Positions 30,915-39,109 of a stretch of 64,000 bases of DNA are shown here, one piece after another; position 1 is the first letter of the stretch, and the number at the start of each line of letters is the position of its first letter. The stretch spans positions 48,846-112,845 of the forward strand of contig JALNYK010000006.1 in the NCBI GenBank assembly GCA_023229845.1, read 5' to 3'. A model generated the notes under the pieces. That model was not told the DNA's origin. It was given only the letters and a program-made list of their open reading frames with translations, and did not search any database. Made by a program: the position numbers and the translations under genes. The stretch is from Gallionella sp. Its GTDB lineage: Bacteria; Pseudomonadota; Gammaproteobacteria; Burkholderiales; Gallionellaceae.

Positions 30915-32720
30915 ATGGATCTGCAAACAACGATTTATCTGGTGGTGGGCGCGAGTTTTGCGCTCTACATCGGCATCGCCCTCTGGGCGCGCGCCGGTAG
31001 CACCAGCGAGTTCTACGTCGCCGGCGGCGGTGTCGGCCCGCGAGTGAACGGCATGGCCACGGCGGCGGACTGGATGTCCGCCGCTTCCTTCATTTCCATG
31101 GCGGGTCTGATCTCCAACATGGGTTATGGCGGCGGCCTGTTCCTGATGGGCTGGACCGGCGGCTATGTGCTGCTGGCCTTGCTGCTGGCGCCTTACTTGC
31201 GCAAGTTCGGCAAGTTCACCGTGCCGCAGTTCATCGGCGATCGTTTCTACTCGAAGTCCGCCTCCACTGTCGCGGTGCTCTGCCTGCTGACCGCATCGCT
31301 GACCTATGTGATCGGCCAGATGACGGGCGTCGGCGTGGCGTTCTCGCGCTTCCTCGGTGTATCGAGCGAAACCGGCATCTACGTGGGCATGGGCATCGTG
31401 TTCGTGTATGCGGTGCTGGGCGGCATGAAGGGCATCACCTACACCCAGGTGGCGCAATACGTCGTGCTGATCTTCGCGTACACCGTTCCTGCGATCTTCA
31501 TCTCCCTGCACCTGACCGGCAACCCGATCCCGCAACTGGGCCTGGGCGGCGATCTGGTCGGCACGGATGTGTCTCTGATGCAGAAGCTGGACAGCATCGT
31601 GGTCGACCTGGGCTTCGGTGAATACACCACGACGACTGCGGGCAGCACGCTCAACATGTTCGTCTACACCTTGTCGTTGATGATCGGCACCGCCGGTCTG
31701 CCTCACGTCATCATGAGATTCTTCACGGTGCCGACAGTGGCTGCAGCCCGTTCTTCCGCAGGTTGGGCGCTGGTCTTCATCGCTATCCTGTACACCACTG
31801 CCCCGGCAGTGGGCGCGATGGCGAAGCTGAACCTGCACTCCACGGTGAACACCGCCGTCGTCAGCGGCGGCGACCTGTACGCGGTCGAGTCCAGCATCAA
31901 GGCGGATGAGCGTCCGGACTGGATGAAGCGTTGGGAAAAGACCGGCCTGTTGAAGTTCGAAGACAAGAACGGCGACGGCCGTATCCAGTATTACAACGAC
32001 AAGACCAAGAGCGATGAAGCCAAGGCCAAGGCCGAAGCGGCCGGCTGGAAGGGCAACGAGCTGACGGTCAATCCCGACATCATCGTGCTGGCCAATCCGG
32101 AAATCGCGCTGTTGCCCAACTGGGTGATCGCACTGGTCGCTGCGGGCGGTCTAGCTGCGGCGTTGTCCACGGCGGCGGGTCTGTTGCTGGCGATTTCGTC
32201 CGCGATCTCGCACGACTTGGTGAAGGGCGTGTTCAATCCGAACATCAGCGAGAAGGGCGAGTTGATGGCGGGCAAGATCGCCATGGCCGTCTCAATCTTC
32301 GTCGCCGGTTATCTGGGTCTGAATCCGCCGGGCTTCGCGGCAGGTACGGTCGCGCTGGCCTTCGGTATCGCGGCCAGCTCGCTGTTCCCGGCCATCATGA
32401 TGGGTATCTTCAGCAAGAAGATGAACAAGGAAGGCGCGATTGCCGGTATGTTGGCAGGCCTGTTGATTACCCTGTTCTACGTGTTCGCGCACAAGGGTAT
32501 CTTCTTCATCAAGGGCACAGAGTACCTGGACCTGATCGGCGGACCCAACCCGTTCTTCGGCATCACGCCGGAAGCGTTCGGTGCGGTGGGTGCGTTGTTC
32601 AACTTCATCGTGGCTTTCGTGGTGGACAAATTCACCAAGGAACCGCCGGAACACATCCAGCATCTGGTGGAAAGCGTCCGTACACCGCGCGGTTCCAAAG
32701 CGGTCGATGGTGCGCACTAA
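30915..32720 (+). CDS. sodium:solute symporter, VC_2705 subfamily
   Basis: SSS-family secondary transporter of 601 residues with about 13 membrane segments, related to acetate permease ActP. The core motif region is GRFY-like EFYVAGGGVGPRVNGMATAA followed by [13 protein letters not shown]. The substrate is probably a short carboxylate such as acetate or pyruvate. Between membrane segments, residues about 330-400 form a soluble loop containing DKNGDGRIQYYN at 350-361, an EF-hand-like calcium loop with an imperfect last position. The DUF4212 gene lies 9 bases upstream, and a strong terminator follows. Confidence 0.9.
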   Translation: MDLQTTIYLVVGASFALYIGIALWARAGSTSEFYVAGGGVGPRVNGMATAADWMSAASFISMAGLISNMGYGGGLFLMGWTGGYVLLALLLAPYLRKFGKFTVPQFIGDRFYSKSASTVAVLCLLTASLTYVIGQMTGVGVAFSRFLGVSSETGIYVGMGIVFVYAVLGGMKGITYTQVAQYVVLIFAYTVPAIFISLHLTGNPIPQLGLGGDLVGTDVSLMQKLDSIVVDLGFGEYTTTTAGSTLNMFVYTLSLMIGTAGLPHVIMRFFTVPTVAAARSSAGWALVFIAILYTTAPAVGAMAKLNLHSTVNTAVVSGGDLYAVESSIKADERPDWMKRWEKTGLLKFEDKNGDGRIQYYNDKTKSDEAKAKAEAAGWKGNELTVNPDIIVLANPEIALLPNWVIALVAAGGLAAALSTAAGLLLAISSAISHDLVKGVFNPNISEKGELMAGKIAMAVSIFVAGYLGLNPPGFAAGTVALAFGIAASSLFPAIMMGIFSKKMNKEGAIAGMLAGLLITLFYVFAHKGIFFIKGTEYLDLIGGPNPFFGITPEAFGAVGALFNFIVAFVVDKFTKEPPEHIQHLVESVRTPRGSKAVDGAH

Positions 32721-32747
32721 AGCAGTTTGATTTACCTGTAACATCAA

Positions 32748-32774
32748 CCCCGCCGCATTCCGGCGGGGTTTTTT
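32748..32774 (+). terminator. rho-independent terminator of the symporter operon
   Basis: The stem CCCCGCCG / CGGCGGGG with a CATTC loop is followed by six T residues, 28 bases after the symporter stop. Confidence 0.9.
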
Positions 32775-32776
32775 AT

Positions 32777-32800
32777 GTAGGGGCACGGCGAGCCGTGCCC
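32777..32800. repeat. short inverted repeat GTAGGGGCACGG
   Basis: GGGCACGGC and GCCGTGCCC form a 9-bp hairpin preceded by GTAG and followed by TTTTT. It is the same type of short dispersed repeat as 185-204 and could act as a second terminator. Confidence 0.55.
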
Positions 32801-32820
32801 TTTTTCCATAGGGAGTGTTT

Positions 32821-33174
32821 ATGGTTTTCGATATCACGGTCGCGATGACCTGGCTGTTGTTCATCGCGTTGTTTCCGATGGCGTTCATCTGGTTGCGCAG
32901 AGCATGGCGCATCGGCGTTCGACGCGACTATTCGGAGGTCGCATTAAAGAAGGGGGTGGCGCCGGAGCATCCGGAGAAATATGCGCCCTATGCGGCGGCC
33001 ATCAATCTGCTTGCCGGTGTGGTAATAGTATCGGTCATCGTCGGCGTGTTGACCGCCAGTTTCGATTACGAGACATGGAGCTCGATGGCCGGCGTCACCA
33101 TCTGGCTGAAACTTATCGCCGACTTCATCCTGAGTCGCCACGCCCATCCGTTTGCCGTGAAGAAGGCGGAATAA
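32821..33174 (+). CDS. small membrane protein of unknown function
   Basis: 119 residues with predicted membrane segments at about 7-27 (VAMTWLLFIALFPMAFIWL) and 60-80 (AINLLAGVVIVSVIVGVL), and possibly a third near 90-108. A basic patch (RRAWRIGVRRDYSE) follows the first. I do not recognise a family. The upstream GGGAG is 7-8 bases before ATG 32821. It follows the symporter terminator, so it may have its own promoter or be read by read-through. Confidence 0.7.
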   Translation: MVFDITVAMTWLLFIALFPMAFIWLRRAWRIGVRRDYSEVALKKGVAPEHPEKYAPYAAAINLLAGVVIVSVIVGVLTASFDYETWSSMAGVTIWLKLIADFILSRHAHPFAVKKAE

Positions 33175-33290
33175 GTGGCGTTTTACCCAGTTTGCGTTAG
33201 GGAATTCGAAGGCCAAGTCACTTGCGCGCGCATGGTGATTCGCTGATTTTCTGGATTTAGCGTGCCGAAAGTCGCAGAACTTCCGGTACT

Positions 33291-33320
33291 AACAAAAAAG
33301 CCCAGCAGGATGCCGGGCTT
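33291..33320 (-). terminator. terminator of the cold-shock gene
   Basis: On the minus strand AAGCCCGGCA, loop TCC, TGCTGGGCTT and then TTTTGTT follow the cold-shock stop by about 20 bases. One G-U pair is in the stem. Confidence 0.85.
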
Positions 33321-33340
33321 TTCGGAATTTGGGGAGTCGG

Positions 33341-33544
33341 TCAGGATACTTGGATGTTGGATGCCTGTTTGCCCTTTTGCCCCTGAGTCACTTCGAAGGA
33401 TACCTTTTGGCCGTCCTGTAGCGACTTGAAACCGTTTATGTTGATCGCGGAGAAGTGTGCGAACAAGTCTTCGCTGCCGTCATCCGGGGTGATGAACCCG
33501 AACCCCTTTGCATCGTTAAACCATTTGACTGTACCAGTTGCCAT
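33341..33544 (-). CDS. cold-shock protein, CspA family
   Basis: Single-stranded nucleic-acid-binding OB-fold protein of 67 residues. RNP1 is KGFGFI and RNP2 is DLFAHF, in the normal order after [10 protein letters not shown]. Such proteins act as RNA chaperones and are usually controlled by a long 5' leader; about 290 bases of leader-like sequence lie upstream (33545-33830). A clear terminator follows. Confidence 0.97.
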   Translation of the reverse strand: MATGTVKWFNDAKGFGFITPDDGSEDLFAHFSAININGFKSLQDGQKVSFEVTQGQKGKQASNIQVS

Positions 33545-33590
33545 TTGAATAAGTCCTTACATGAATACAGGGAAACCCCCTGCGGGTTTA

Positions 33591-33809
33591 TTACAACACC
33601 AGAACTTCAATCGTCGTAGCCCCGCCTTCCGCCTTGATGGACGATTTAAAATCGTGCTCTTGCCGCTGGAAAGCATGGTGCTTGGCCAGCAGTTCGTTGA
33701 ACTTGGGAGACTTGGGGGATGAAGACCAGCCGCCAGGTAATAAGCCGCAAGGGCTCGCCGCTGTGGCCCGATTCTGAGAAATTCTGAAATTTGAAATTAC
33801 AGTTTGCAT
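33591..33809 (-). CDS. possible small protein in the csp leader region
   Basis: 72-codon frame beginning MQTVISNFRISQNRATAASP and ending IKAEGGATTIEVLVL. GGAAAAGAAG is a plausible ribosome-binding site just before ATG 33809. The C-terminal half (ELLAKHHAFQRQEHDFKSSI) looks protein-like, but I do not recognise it. The alternative is that this stretch is simply the untranslated leader of the cold-shock mRNA. Confidence 0.35.
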   Translation of the reverse strand: MQTVISNFRISQNRATAASPCGLLPGGWSSSPKSPKFNELLAKHHAFQRQEHDFKSSIKAEGGATTIEVLVL

Positions 33810-33935
33810 GACTTCTTTTCCGAAAAAATCAGGTTACGTCCTGTCCTGATCAGGGCGGCTAGTATTACGCAGCATGGAAAATAATCATATAAGCACAAAT
33901 ATCTATATCTTTCGGCCTAGGATTTTTCTTGGCAG

Positions 33936-33973
33936 GTGTGCAGACTCGGCACACTTGGTTGAAGCAACCAATG
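33936..33973. promoter_or_regulatory. two adjacent inverted repeats upstream of fdsG
   Basis: GTGTGC-N7-GCACAC (33936-33954) is followed directly by TTGGTT-GAAGC-AACCAA (33955-33971). They lie about 80-115 bases before the fdsG start in an otherwise gene-free AT-rich stretch (33810-34051). Dyads of this size are typical regulator sites, but no regulator gene for the fds operon is in this window. Confidence 0.3.
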
Positions 33974-34051
33974 ATGTAGTGTTAGTCTTCGCGCCCTCGT
34001 AAAGATCAGAATCCGGACATTGCGCTGGATTTATTGTGAGAAATCATAGCT

Positions 34052-34489
34052 ATGAATGCAACCTTGAACGCCATATTCGCCAAACACCAGCATCAGCCCG
34101 GGGCGCTGCTGCCCATCCTGCACGACATCCAGCATGCGCTGGGTTATGTGCCGGATGATGCGGTGCCGCTGATCGCGAAGCAGCTCAACCTGTCGCGTGC
34201 CGAGGTGCATGGGGTGATCACTTATTACCATCATTTCCGTCAGACGCCGCCGGGCAAGCATGTCGTGCGGGTGTGCTGTGCCGAAGCCTGCCAGGCCAAC
34301 GGCAGCGAGGCGCTGGCGGCGCATGCGGTCAAGCGCTTGCAGGGCGCGGATGTCACGCTGGAACCGGTCTATTGCCTGGGCCTGTGTTCCGTCGGCCCGG
34401 CTGTGCAGATCGACGAGACCGAACTGCATGCGCAGGTGACGCCGAAAAAGTTCGATGCGCTGATGAACAAGCTGGGAGAAAAAGCATGA
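34052..34489 (+). CDS. fdsG: NAD-dependent formate dehydrogenase, gamma subunit
   Basis: NuoE-like subunit carrying a [2Fe-2S] cluster in the soluble formate dehydrogenase that oxidises formate to CO2 with NAD+. The 145 residues have the cluster cysteines in VCCAEACQAN and VYCLGLCSVGP. The N-terminal LLPILHDIQHALGYVPDDA is the usual thioredoxin-fold entry. The stop overlaps fdsB by ATGA. It is the first gene of the fdsGBA-fdhD-fdsD operon. Confidence 0.93.
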   Translation: MNATLNAIFAKHQHQPGALLPILHDIQHALGYVPDDAVPLIAKQLNLSRAEVHGVITYYHHFRQTPPGKHVVRVCCAEACQANGSEALAAHAVKRLQGADVTLEPVYCLGLCSVGPAVQIDETELHAQVTPKKFDALMNKLGEKA

Positions 34490-35979
34490 GCATCACCGTT
34501 TACGTTCCCGGCGATGCGGCCGCGCTGGCGCTCGGCGCGGATGAAGTCGCGGCGGCCATAGTCAAACAGGCTGACAAACTCAAGCAGGACATCAAAATCG
34601 TGCGCAACGGCTCGCGCGGATTGTTCTGGCTGGAGCCGCTGGTCGAGGTGGTCACCGCACAGGGCCGCATCGCCTACGGCCCGGTGATGGCCGCCGATGT
34701 GCCCAAGCTGTTCGCGGCGGATTTTCTGCAGGGCGGCAAACATGCGCTGCGTCTGGGCGATATAGCAGCGCTGCCCTACCTCGCGAAACAGCAGCGCGTC
34801 ACGCTGCGCCGTAGTGGCATCGTCGATCCACGTTCGCTGGATGATTACCTCGCGCAGGGCGGCGGCAAGGGCTTGGCGGCGGCGCGCGCCATGCAGCCTT
34901 CTGCCATCGTGCAGCAAGTCACCGATTCCGGCCTGCGCGGTCGAGGCGGCGCGGCTTTCCCCACCGGCATCAAATGGAAGACCGTGCTCGACACGGCGGC
35001 CAGCCAGAAATACATCGTGTGCAATGCCGACGAGGGCGACTCCGGCACCTACTCCGACCGCATGCTGATGGAAGGCGACCCGTACTGCCTGATCGAGGGC
35101 ATGGCCATCGCCGGACTCGCGGTCGGCGCGAGCAAGGGCTACATCTACGTGCGCTCCGAATATCCGCATGCCTATGCCGCACTGACTGCGGCAGTCGCCG
35201 CTGCGAGCGACTGGTTGGATGATTTCGAGATCGAAGTGCGCAAGGCCGCAGGCGCTTATGTGTGCGGCGAAGAGACCGCGCTGCTAGAAAGCATTGAAGG
35301 CCGTCGCGGCATCGTGCGCAGCAAACCGCCGTTGCCCGCCATCTCCGGCCTGTTCGGCCAGCCCACGGTCATCAACAACGTCATCACCTTCGCCAGTGTG
35401 CCGGATATCCTCGCGCAGGGCGCGCAGTTTTACCGCGACCTCGGAGTGGGGCGTTCGCGTGGCACGCTGCCGTTCCAGTTGGCGGGCAACATCAAATTCG
35501 GCGGCTTGGTCGAAGTTCCGTTCGGCAGCACGCTGCGCGAGTTGCTGTACGACTACGGCGGCGGTTCGCGCTCCGGACGTCCGCTGCGCGCGGTGCAAGT
35601 GGGCGGGCCGCTCGGCGCGTACCTGCCTGCTTCTCAGTTCGACACGATGCTCGACTACGAAGCCTTCGCCGCCATCGGTGCGGCGCTCGGCCACGGCGGC
35701 ATCGTCGCCTTCGACGATACCGTGGATATGGCGAAGCAGGCCCGTTACGCGATGCAGTTCTGCGCCAACGAATCTTGCGGCAAATGCACGCCTTGCCGCA
35801 TCGGCTCGACGCGCGGCGTCGAAGTCATCGATCGCATCCGTGGCGGAGATCTGAAGCAAATTCCGTTGCTGCGCGACCTGTGCGATACCATGACTTACGG
35901 CTCGATGTGCGCGATGGGCGGCATGACGCCGTACCCGGTGCTGTCGGCGCTGGATCATTTTGCGGAGGATTTTGAATGA
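34486..35979 (+). CDS. fdsB: NAD-dependent formate dehydrogenase, beta subunit
   Basis: NuoF-like flavoprotein subunit of 497 residues that passes electrons from formate to NAD+. It has an N-terminal NuoE-like/thioredoxin extension, the FMN/NADH-binding stretch GLRGRGGAAFPTGIKWK, the EGDSGTYSDR segment and the [4Fe-4S] motif NESCGKCTPCRIGSTRG near the C-terminus. ATG 34486 overlaps the fdsG stop. Its own stop overlaps an ATG (35976-35979), but that ATG now begins a 54-codon frame spanning a palindromic repeat rather than fdsA itself. Confidence 0.95.
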   Translation: MSITVYVPGDAAALALGADEVAAAIVKQADKLKQDIKIVRNGSRGLFWLEPLVEVVTAQGRIAYGPVMAADVPKLFAADFLQGGKHALRLGDIAALPYLAKQQRVTLRRSGIVDPRSLDDYLAQGGGKGLAAARAMQPSAIVQQVTDSGLRGRGGAAFPTGIKWKTVLDTAASQKYIVCNADEGDSGTYSDRMLMEGDPYCLIEGMAIAGLAVGASKGYIYVRSEYPHAYAALTAAVAAASDWLDDFEIEVRKAAGAYVCGEETALLESIEGRRGIVRSKPPLPAISGLFGQPTVINNVITFASVPDILAQGAQFYRDLGVGRSRGTLPFQLAGNIKFGGLVEVPFGSTLRELLYDYGGGSRSGRPLRAVQVGGPLGAYLPASQFDTMLDYEAFAAIGAALGHGGIVAFDDTVDMAKQARYAMQFCANESCGKCTPCRIGSTRGVEVIDRIRGGDLKQIPLLRDLCDTMTYGSMCAMGGMTPYPVLSALDHFAEDFE

Positions 35980-36140
35980 GTTCGACAAAGGCGACCAATC
36001 CGTTGGGTACCTCTGCCTGCTTCCCCCTTTATCAAAGGGGGACTGAGGGGGATTTTTGCACCCGTTCAGAATTCAAATCCCCCCTGGCCCCCCTTTTGCA
36101 AAGGGGGGATTCGTTCTCCGTAGTGAAAGGTTTTAAATGA
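35976..36140 (+). repeat. palindromic repeat at the fdsB-fdsA junction with a bridging frame
   Basis: Palindromes CCCCCTTTATCAAAGGGGG (36023-36041) and CCCCCTTTTGCAAAGGGGG (36089-36107) are joined by GGGGGATTT / AAATCCCCC arms. An open frame (MSSTKATNPLG...) starts at the ATGA shared with the fdsB stop and ends at the ATGA shared with the fdsA start, 54 codons later. TTTTGAATGA before the insert and TTTTAAATGA after it look like a duplicated junction. The peptide is probably not functional in itself. Confidence 0.7.
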
Positions 36141-38971
36141 ACGATCTCGACTACGGCACTCCCGCCGTCACCTCCGAGCGCGAAGTCACGTTGAACATCG
36201 ACGGCGTGGCCGTCAGCGTGCCCGCCGGCACTTCGCTCATGCGCGCCGCCGTGAAGGCGGGCGTGATGATTCCCAAACTCTGCGCCACCGATTCGCTCGC
36301 ACCGTTCGGCTCCTGCCGCTTGTGCCTGGTCGAGATCGAAGGCCGGCGCGGCTATCCATCTTCCTGCACCACGCCCGCCGAAGCGGGGATGACGGTACGC
36401 ACGCAGACGCCCAAGCTGGCCGATCTGCGCCGCAACGTGATGGAGCTGTATATCTCCGACCATCCGCTCGACTGCCTGACCTGTGCCGCCAACGGCGACT
36501 GCGAACTGCAGACCACGGCGGGCCAGGTCGGCCTGCGCGAAGTGCGTTACGGCATGACGGGAGCCAACCATTTCACAGATGCGAAGAAGGACGAATCCAA
36601 TCCTTACTTCACCTACGACCCGGCCAAGTGCATCGTATGCAACCGCTGCGTGCGCGCCTGCGAGGAGCAGCAAGGCACGTTCGCGCTGACCATCTCCGGG
36701 CGCGGTTTTGCTTCGCGCGTGACGGCGGGGCAGGGCGAAAGCTTCATGGATTCCGATTGCGTCTCCTGCGGCGCATGCGTGAACGCCTGCCCGACCGCGA
36801 CGCTGACGGAAAAGACCGTGATTGCCAAGGGACAGGCCGATCACGAAGTCGTCACCACCTGCGCTTACTGCGGCGTCGGCTGCGGCTTCAAGGCCGAGAT
36901 GAAGGGCAGCGAAGTCGTGCGCATGACGCCGTGGAAAGACGGCAAAGCGAACGAAGGACATTCCTGCGTGAAAGGCCGTTTCGCCTGGGGTTACGCGACG
37001 CACAAGGACCGCATCACCAGGCCGATGATACGCACCAAGACCAGCGATCCGTGGCGCGAGGTGTCGTGGGATGAGGCCTTCGCCCATGCCGCCGGCGAGT
37101 TCCGTCGCATCCAGCAGAAATACGGCAGAGATTCCGTCGGCGCGCTGGTCTCCAGCCGCTGCACCAACGAGGAAGATTATCTGGTGCAGAAGCTGGTGCG
37201 CGCCGCCTTCGGCAACAACAACGTGGACACCTGCGCGCGCGTGTGCCACGCGCCCACCGGTTACGGCCTCGGCCAGACGCTGGGCACCTCGGCGGGCACG
37301 CAGACGTTCAAGTCGCTGGAAAAATCCGATGTGCTGTTGCTGATTGGCATCAACCCCACCGAAGGGCATCCGGTGGTCGGCTCGCGCCTCAAGCGTCGTG
37401 TGCGCGAAGGTGCTGCGCTCATCGTGATCGACCCGCGCGAGATCGACATGGTGACCGCGCCGCATGCGCGCGCCACGCATCATCTGAAACTGCGCCCCGG
37501 CACCAACGTCGCTGTGCTTTCCGCGCTGGCGCACGTGATCGTGACCGAAGGGCTCATCAACGAAGCGTTCATCGCCGAACGTTGCGAGACGCAAGCTTTC
37601 GCCGACTGGCGCGAGTTCGCCGCGCGTCCGGCCAATTCGCCCGAGGCGATGGAAGCCGTCACTGGTGTGTCCGCCGCCGAAGTGCGCGCGGCGGCACGTC
37701 TGTACGCTACTGGCGGCAACGCGGCCATCTTCTATGGCCTCGGTGTGACCGAGCATTCGCAAGGTTCGACGGCGGTGATCGCCATCGCCAACCTCGCGAT
37801 GGCGACCGGCAACGTCGGGCGCGAAGGCGTGGGCGTGAACCCGTTGCGCGGGCAGAACAACGTGCAGGGCTCCTGCGACATGGGCGGCTTCCCGGATATT
37901 TTCCCCGGCTACCGCCATGTATCCGACAACGCCACGCGCGAACTGTTTGAAAATGCATGGGGCGCTAGCCTCCAGTCCGAACCCGGCCTGCGCATCCCCA
38001 ACATGCTGGAAGCCGCGCTGGACGGTTCGTTCAAGGGACTCTACTGTCAGGGCGAAGACCCGGCGCAGTCCGATCCCAATACCCAGCATGTGCAGGCCGC
38101 GCTCGCCGCGATGGAATGTGTAGTGGTGCAGGACTTGTTCCTCAACGAGACGGCGAAATACGCGCATGTGTTCCTGCCCGGTGCATCGTTCCTGGAAAAG
38201 GACGGCACCTTCACCAATGGCGAGCGCCGCATCTCGCGCGTGCGCCGCGTGATGCCGCCGCTGGCGGGCAAAGCCGACTGGGAAACGACGATGGGGCTGG
38301 CCGAGGCACTCGGGTATCCGATGCACTACGAGCATCCGTCGCAGATCATGGACGAGATCGCGCGCCTGACGCCCAGCTTCGCCGGAGTCAGTTACGACAA
38401 GCTGGAACGCATGGGCAGCGTGCAATGGCCGTGCAACGACAAGGCCCCGGAGGGTACGCCGCTGATGCATGTGAACGGTTTCGTGCGCGGCAAGGGCCGT
38501 TTCATGAACACGCAATACGTGCCGACCGACGAGAAGGTCACGCCGCGTTTTCCGCTTCTGCTCACCACCGGGCGCATCCTGTCGCAATACAACGTCGGCG
38601 CGCAGACGCGGCGCACCGAGAACGTGCAGTTCTATTCCGAGGACGTGCTGGAGATCCACCCGCACGATGCCAATGAACGCGGCATCAAGGATGGCGACTG
38701 GGTCGGCATCCAGTCGCGCGCGGGCGACACGGTGCTGCGCGCCACCGTCACCGAGCGCGTGCAGCCCGGCGTGGTCTACACCACCTTCCACTTCCCCGAG
38801 TCGGGCGCGAACGTCATCACCACCGACAACTCCGACTGGGCGACCAACTGCCCCGAGTACAAGGTGACGGCGGTGCAACTGGTGAAGGTGGAGCAGCCGT
38901 CGGCATGGCAGAAGCGAAATGCGCGCGAGGACGAGAAGCAGCAGCGTTTGTTGGCGGGTGCAAAGCGTTGA
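36137..38971 (+). CDS. fdsA: NAD-dependent formate dehydrogenase, alpha (catalytic) subunit
   Basis: Molybdopterin enzyme of 944 residues. The N-terminal NuoG-like part binds [2Fe-2S] and several [4Fe-4S] clusters (CRLCLVEIEG; HPLDCLTCAANGDCELQ; CIVCNRCVRACEEQQG; CVSCGACVNACPT), followed by CAYCGVGCGF and the bis-MGD domain. The molybdenum ligand is probably C370 in RVCHAPTG, the place of selenocysteine in FdhF, so this is the cysteine form. The C-terminal MopB dinucleotide domain is complete (YNVGAQTRRTENV). ATG 36137 is the only sensible start after the repeat insertion. Confidence 0.96.
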   Translation: MNDLDYGTPAVTSEREVTLNIDGVAVSVPAGTSLMRAAVKAGVMIPKLCATDSLAPFGSCRLCLVEIEGRRGYPSSCTTPAEAGMTVRTQTPKLADLRRNVMELYISDHPLDCLTCAANGDCELQTTAGQVGLREVRYGMTGANHFTDAKKDESNPYFTYDPAKCIVCNRCVRACEEQQGTFALTISGRGFASRVTAGQGESFMDSDCVSCGACVNACPTATLTEKTVIAKGQADHEVVTTCAYCGVGCGFKAEMKGSEVVRMTPWKDGKANEGHSCVKGRFAWGYATHKDRITRPMIRTKTSDPWREVSWDEAFAHAAGEFRRIQQKYGRDSVGALVSSRCTNEEDYLVQKLVRAAFGNNNVDTCARVCHAPTGYGLGQTLGTSAGTQTFKSLEKSDVLLLIGINPTEGHPVVGSRLKRRVREGAALIVIDPREIDMVTAPHARATHHLKLRPGTNVAVLSALAHVIVTEGLINEAFIAERCETQAFADWREFAARPANSPEAMEAVTGVSAAEVRAAARLYATGGNAAIFYGLGVTEHSQGSTAVIAIANLAMATGNVGREGVGVNPLRGQNNVQGSCDMGGFPDIFPGYRHVSDNATRELFENAWGASLQSEPGLRIPNMLEAALDGSFKGLYCQGEDPAQSDPNTQHVQAALAAMECVVVQDLFLNETAKYAHVFLPGASFLEKDGTFTNGERRISRVRRVMPPLAGKADWETTMGLAEALGYPMHYEHPSQIMDEIARLTPSFAGVSYDKLERMGSVQWPCNDKAPEGTPLMHVNGFVRGKGRFMNTQYVPTDEKVTPRFPLLLTTGRILSQYNVGAQTRRTENVQFYSEDVLEIHPHDANERGIKDGDWVGIQSRAGDTVLRATVTERVQPGVVYTTFHFPESGANVITTDNSDWATNCPEYKVTAVQLVKVEQPSAWQKRNAREDEKQQRLLAGAKR

Positions 38972-39109
38972 TGAACTCCAATAATCCATTGGTATTTGTA
39001 GGTCGGGTTAGCGCAGCGTAACCCGACATAGATGCTATCCAAACGTCGGGTTACGCTGCGCTAACCCGACCTACTCATTGCCGGAATGACAAATTTTTCA
39101 ATGAACTCC
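38971..39109. repeat. inverted repeat flanked by duplicated ATGAACTCC at the fdsA-fdhD junction
   Basis: Arms at 38998-39027 and 39045-39074 (GTAGGTCGGGTTAGCGCAGC and its inverse) enclose 17 bases. The 9-mer ATGAACTCC occurs at 38971, overlapping the fdsA stop as TGATG, and again at 39101 as the fdhD start. This looks like an insertion with target duplication that split a formerly overlapping fdsA/fdhD junction. Confidence 0.7.

Noticed and set aside
38998..39074. Inverted repeat after fdsA read as a transcription terminator
   Set aside because: It lies inside an operon, lacks a U tract and matches a dispersed repeat flanked by a duplication.
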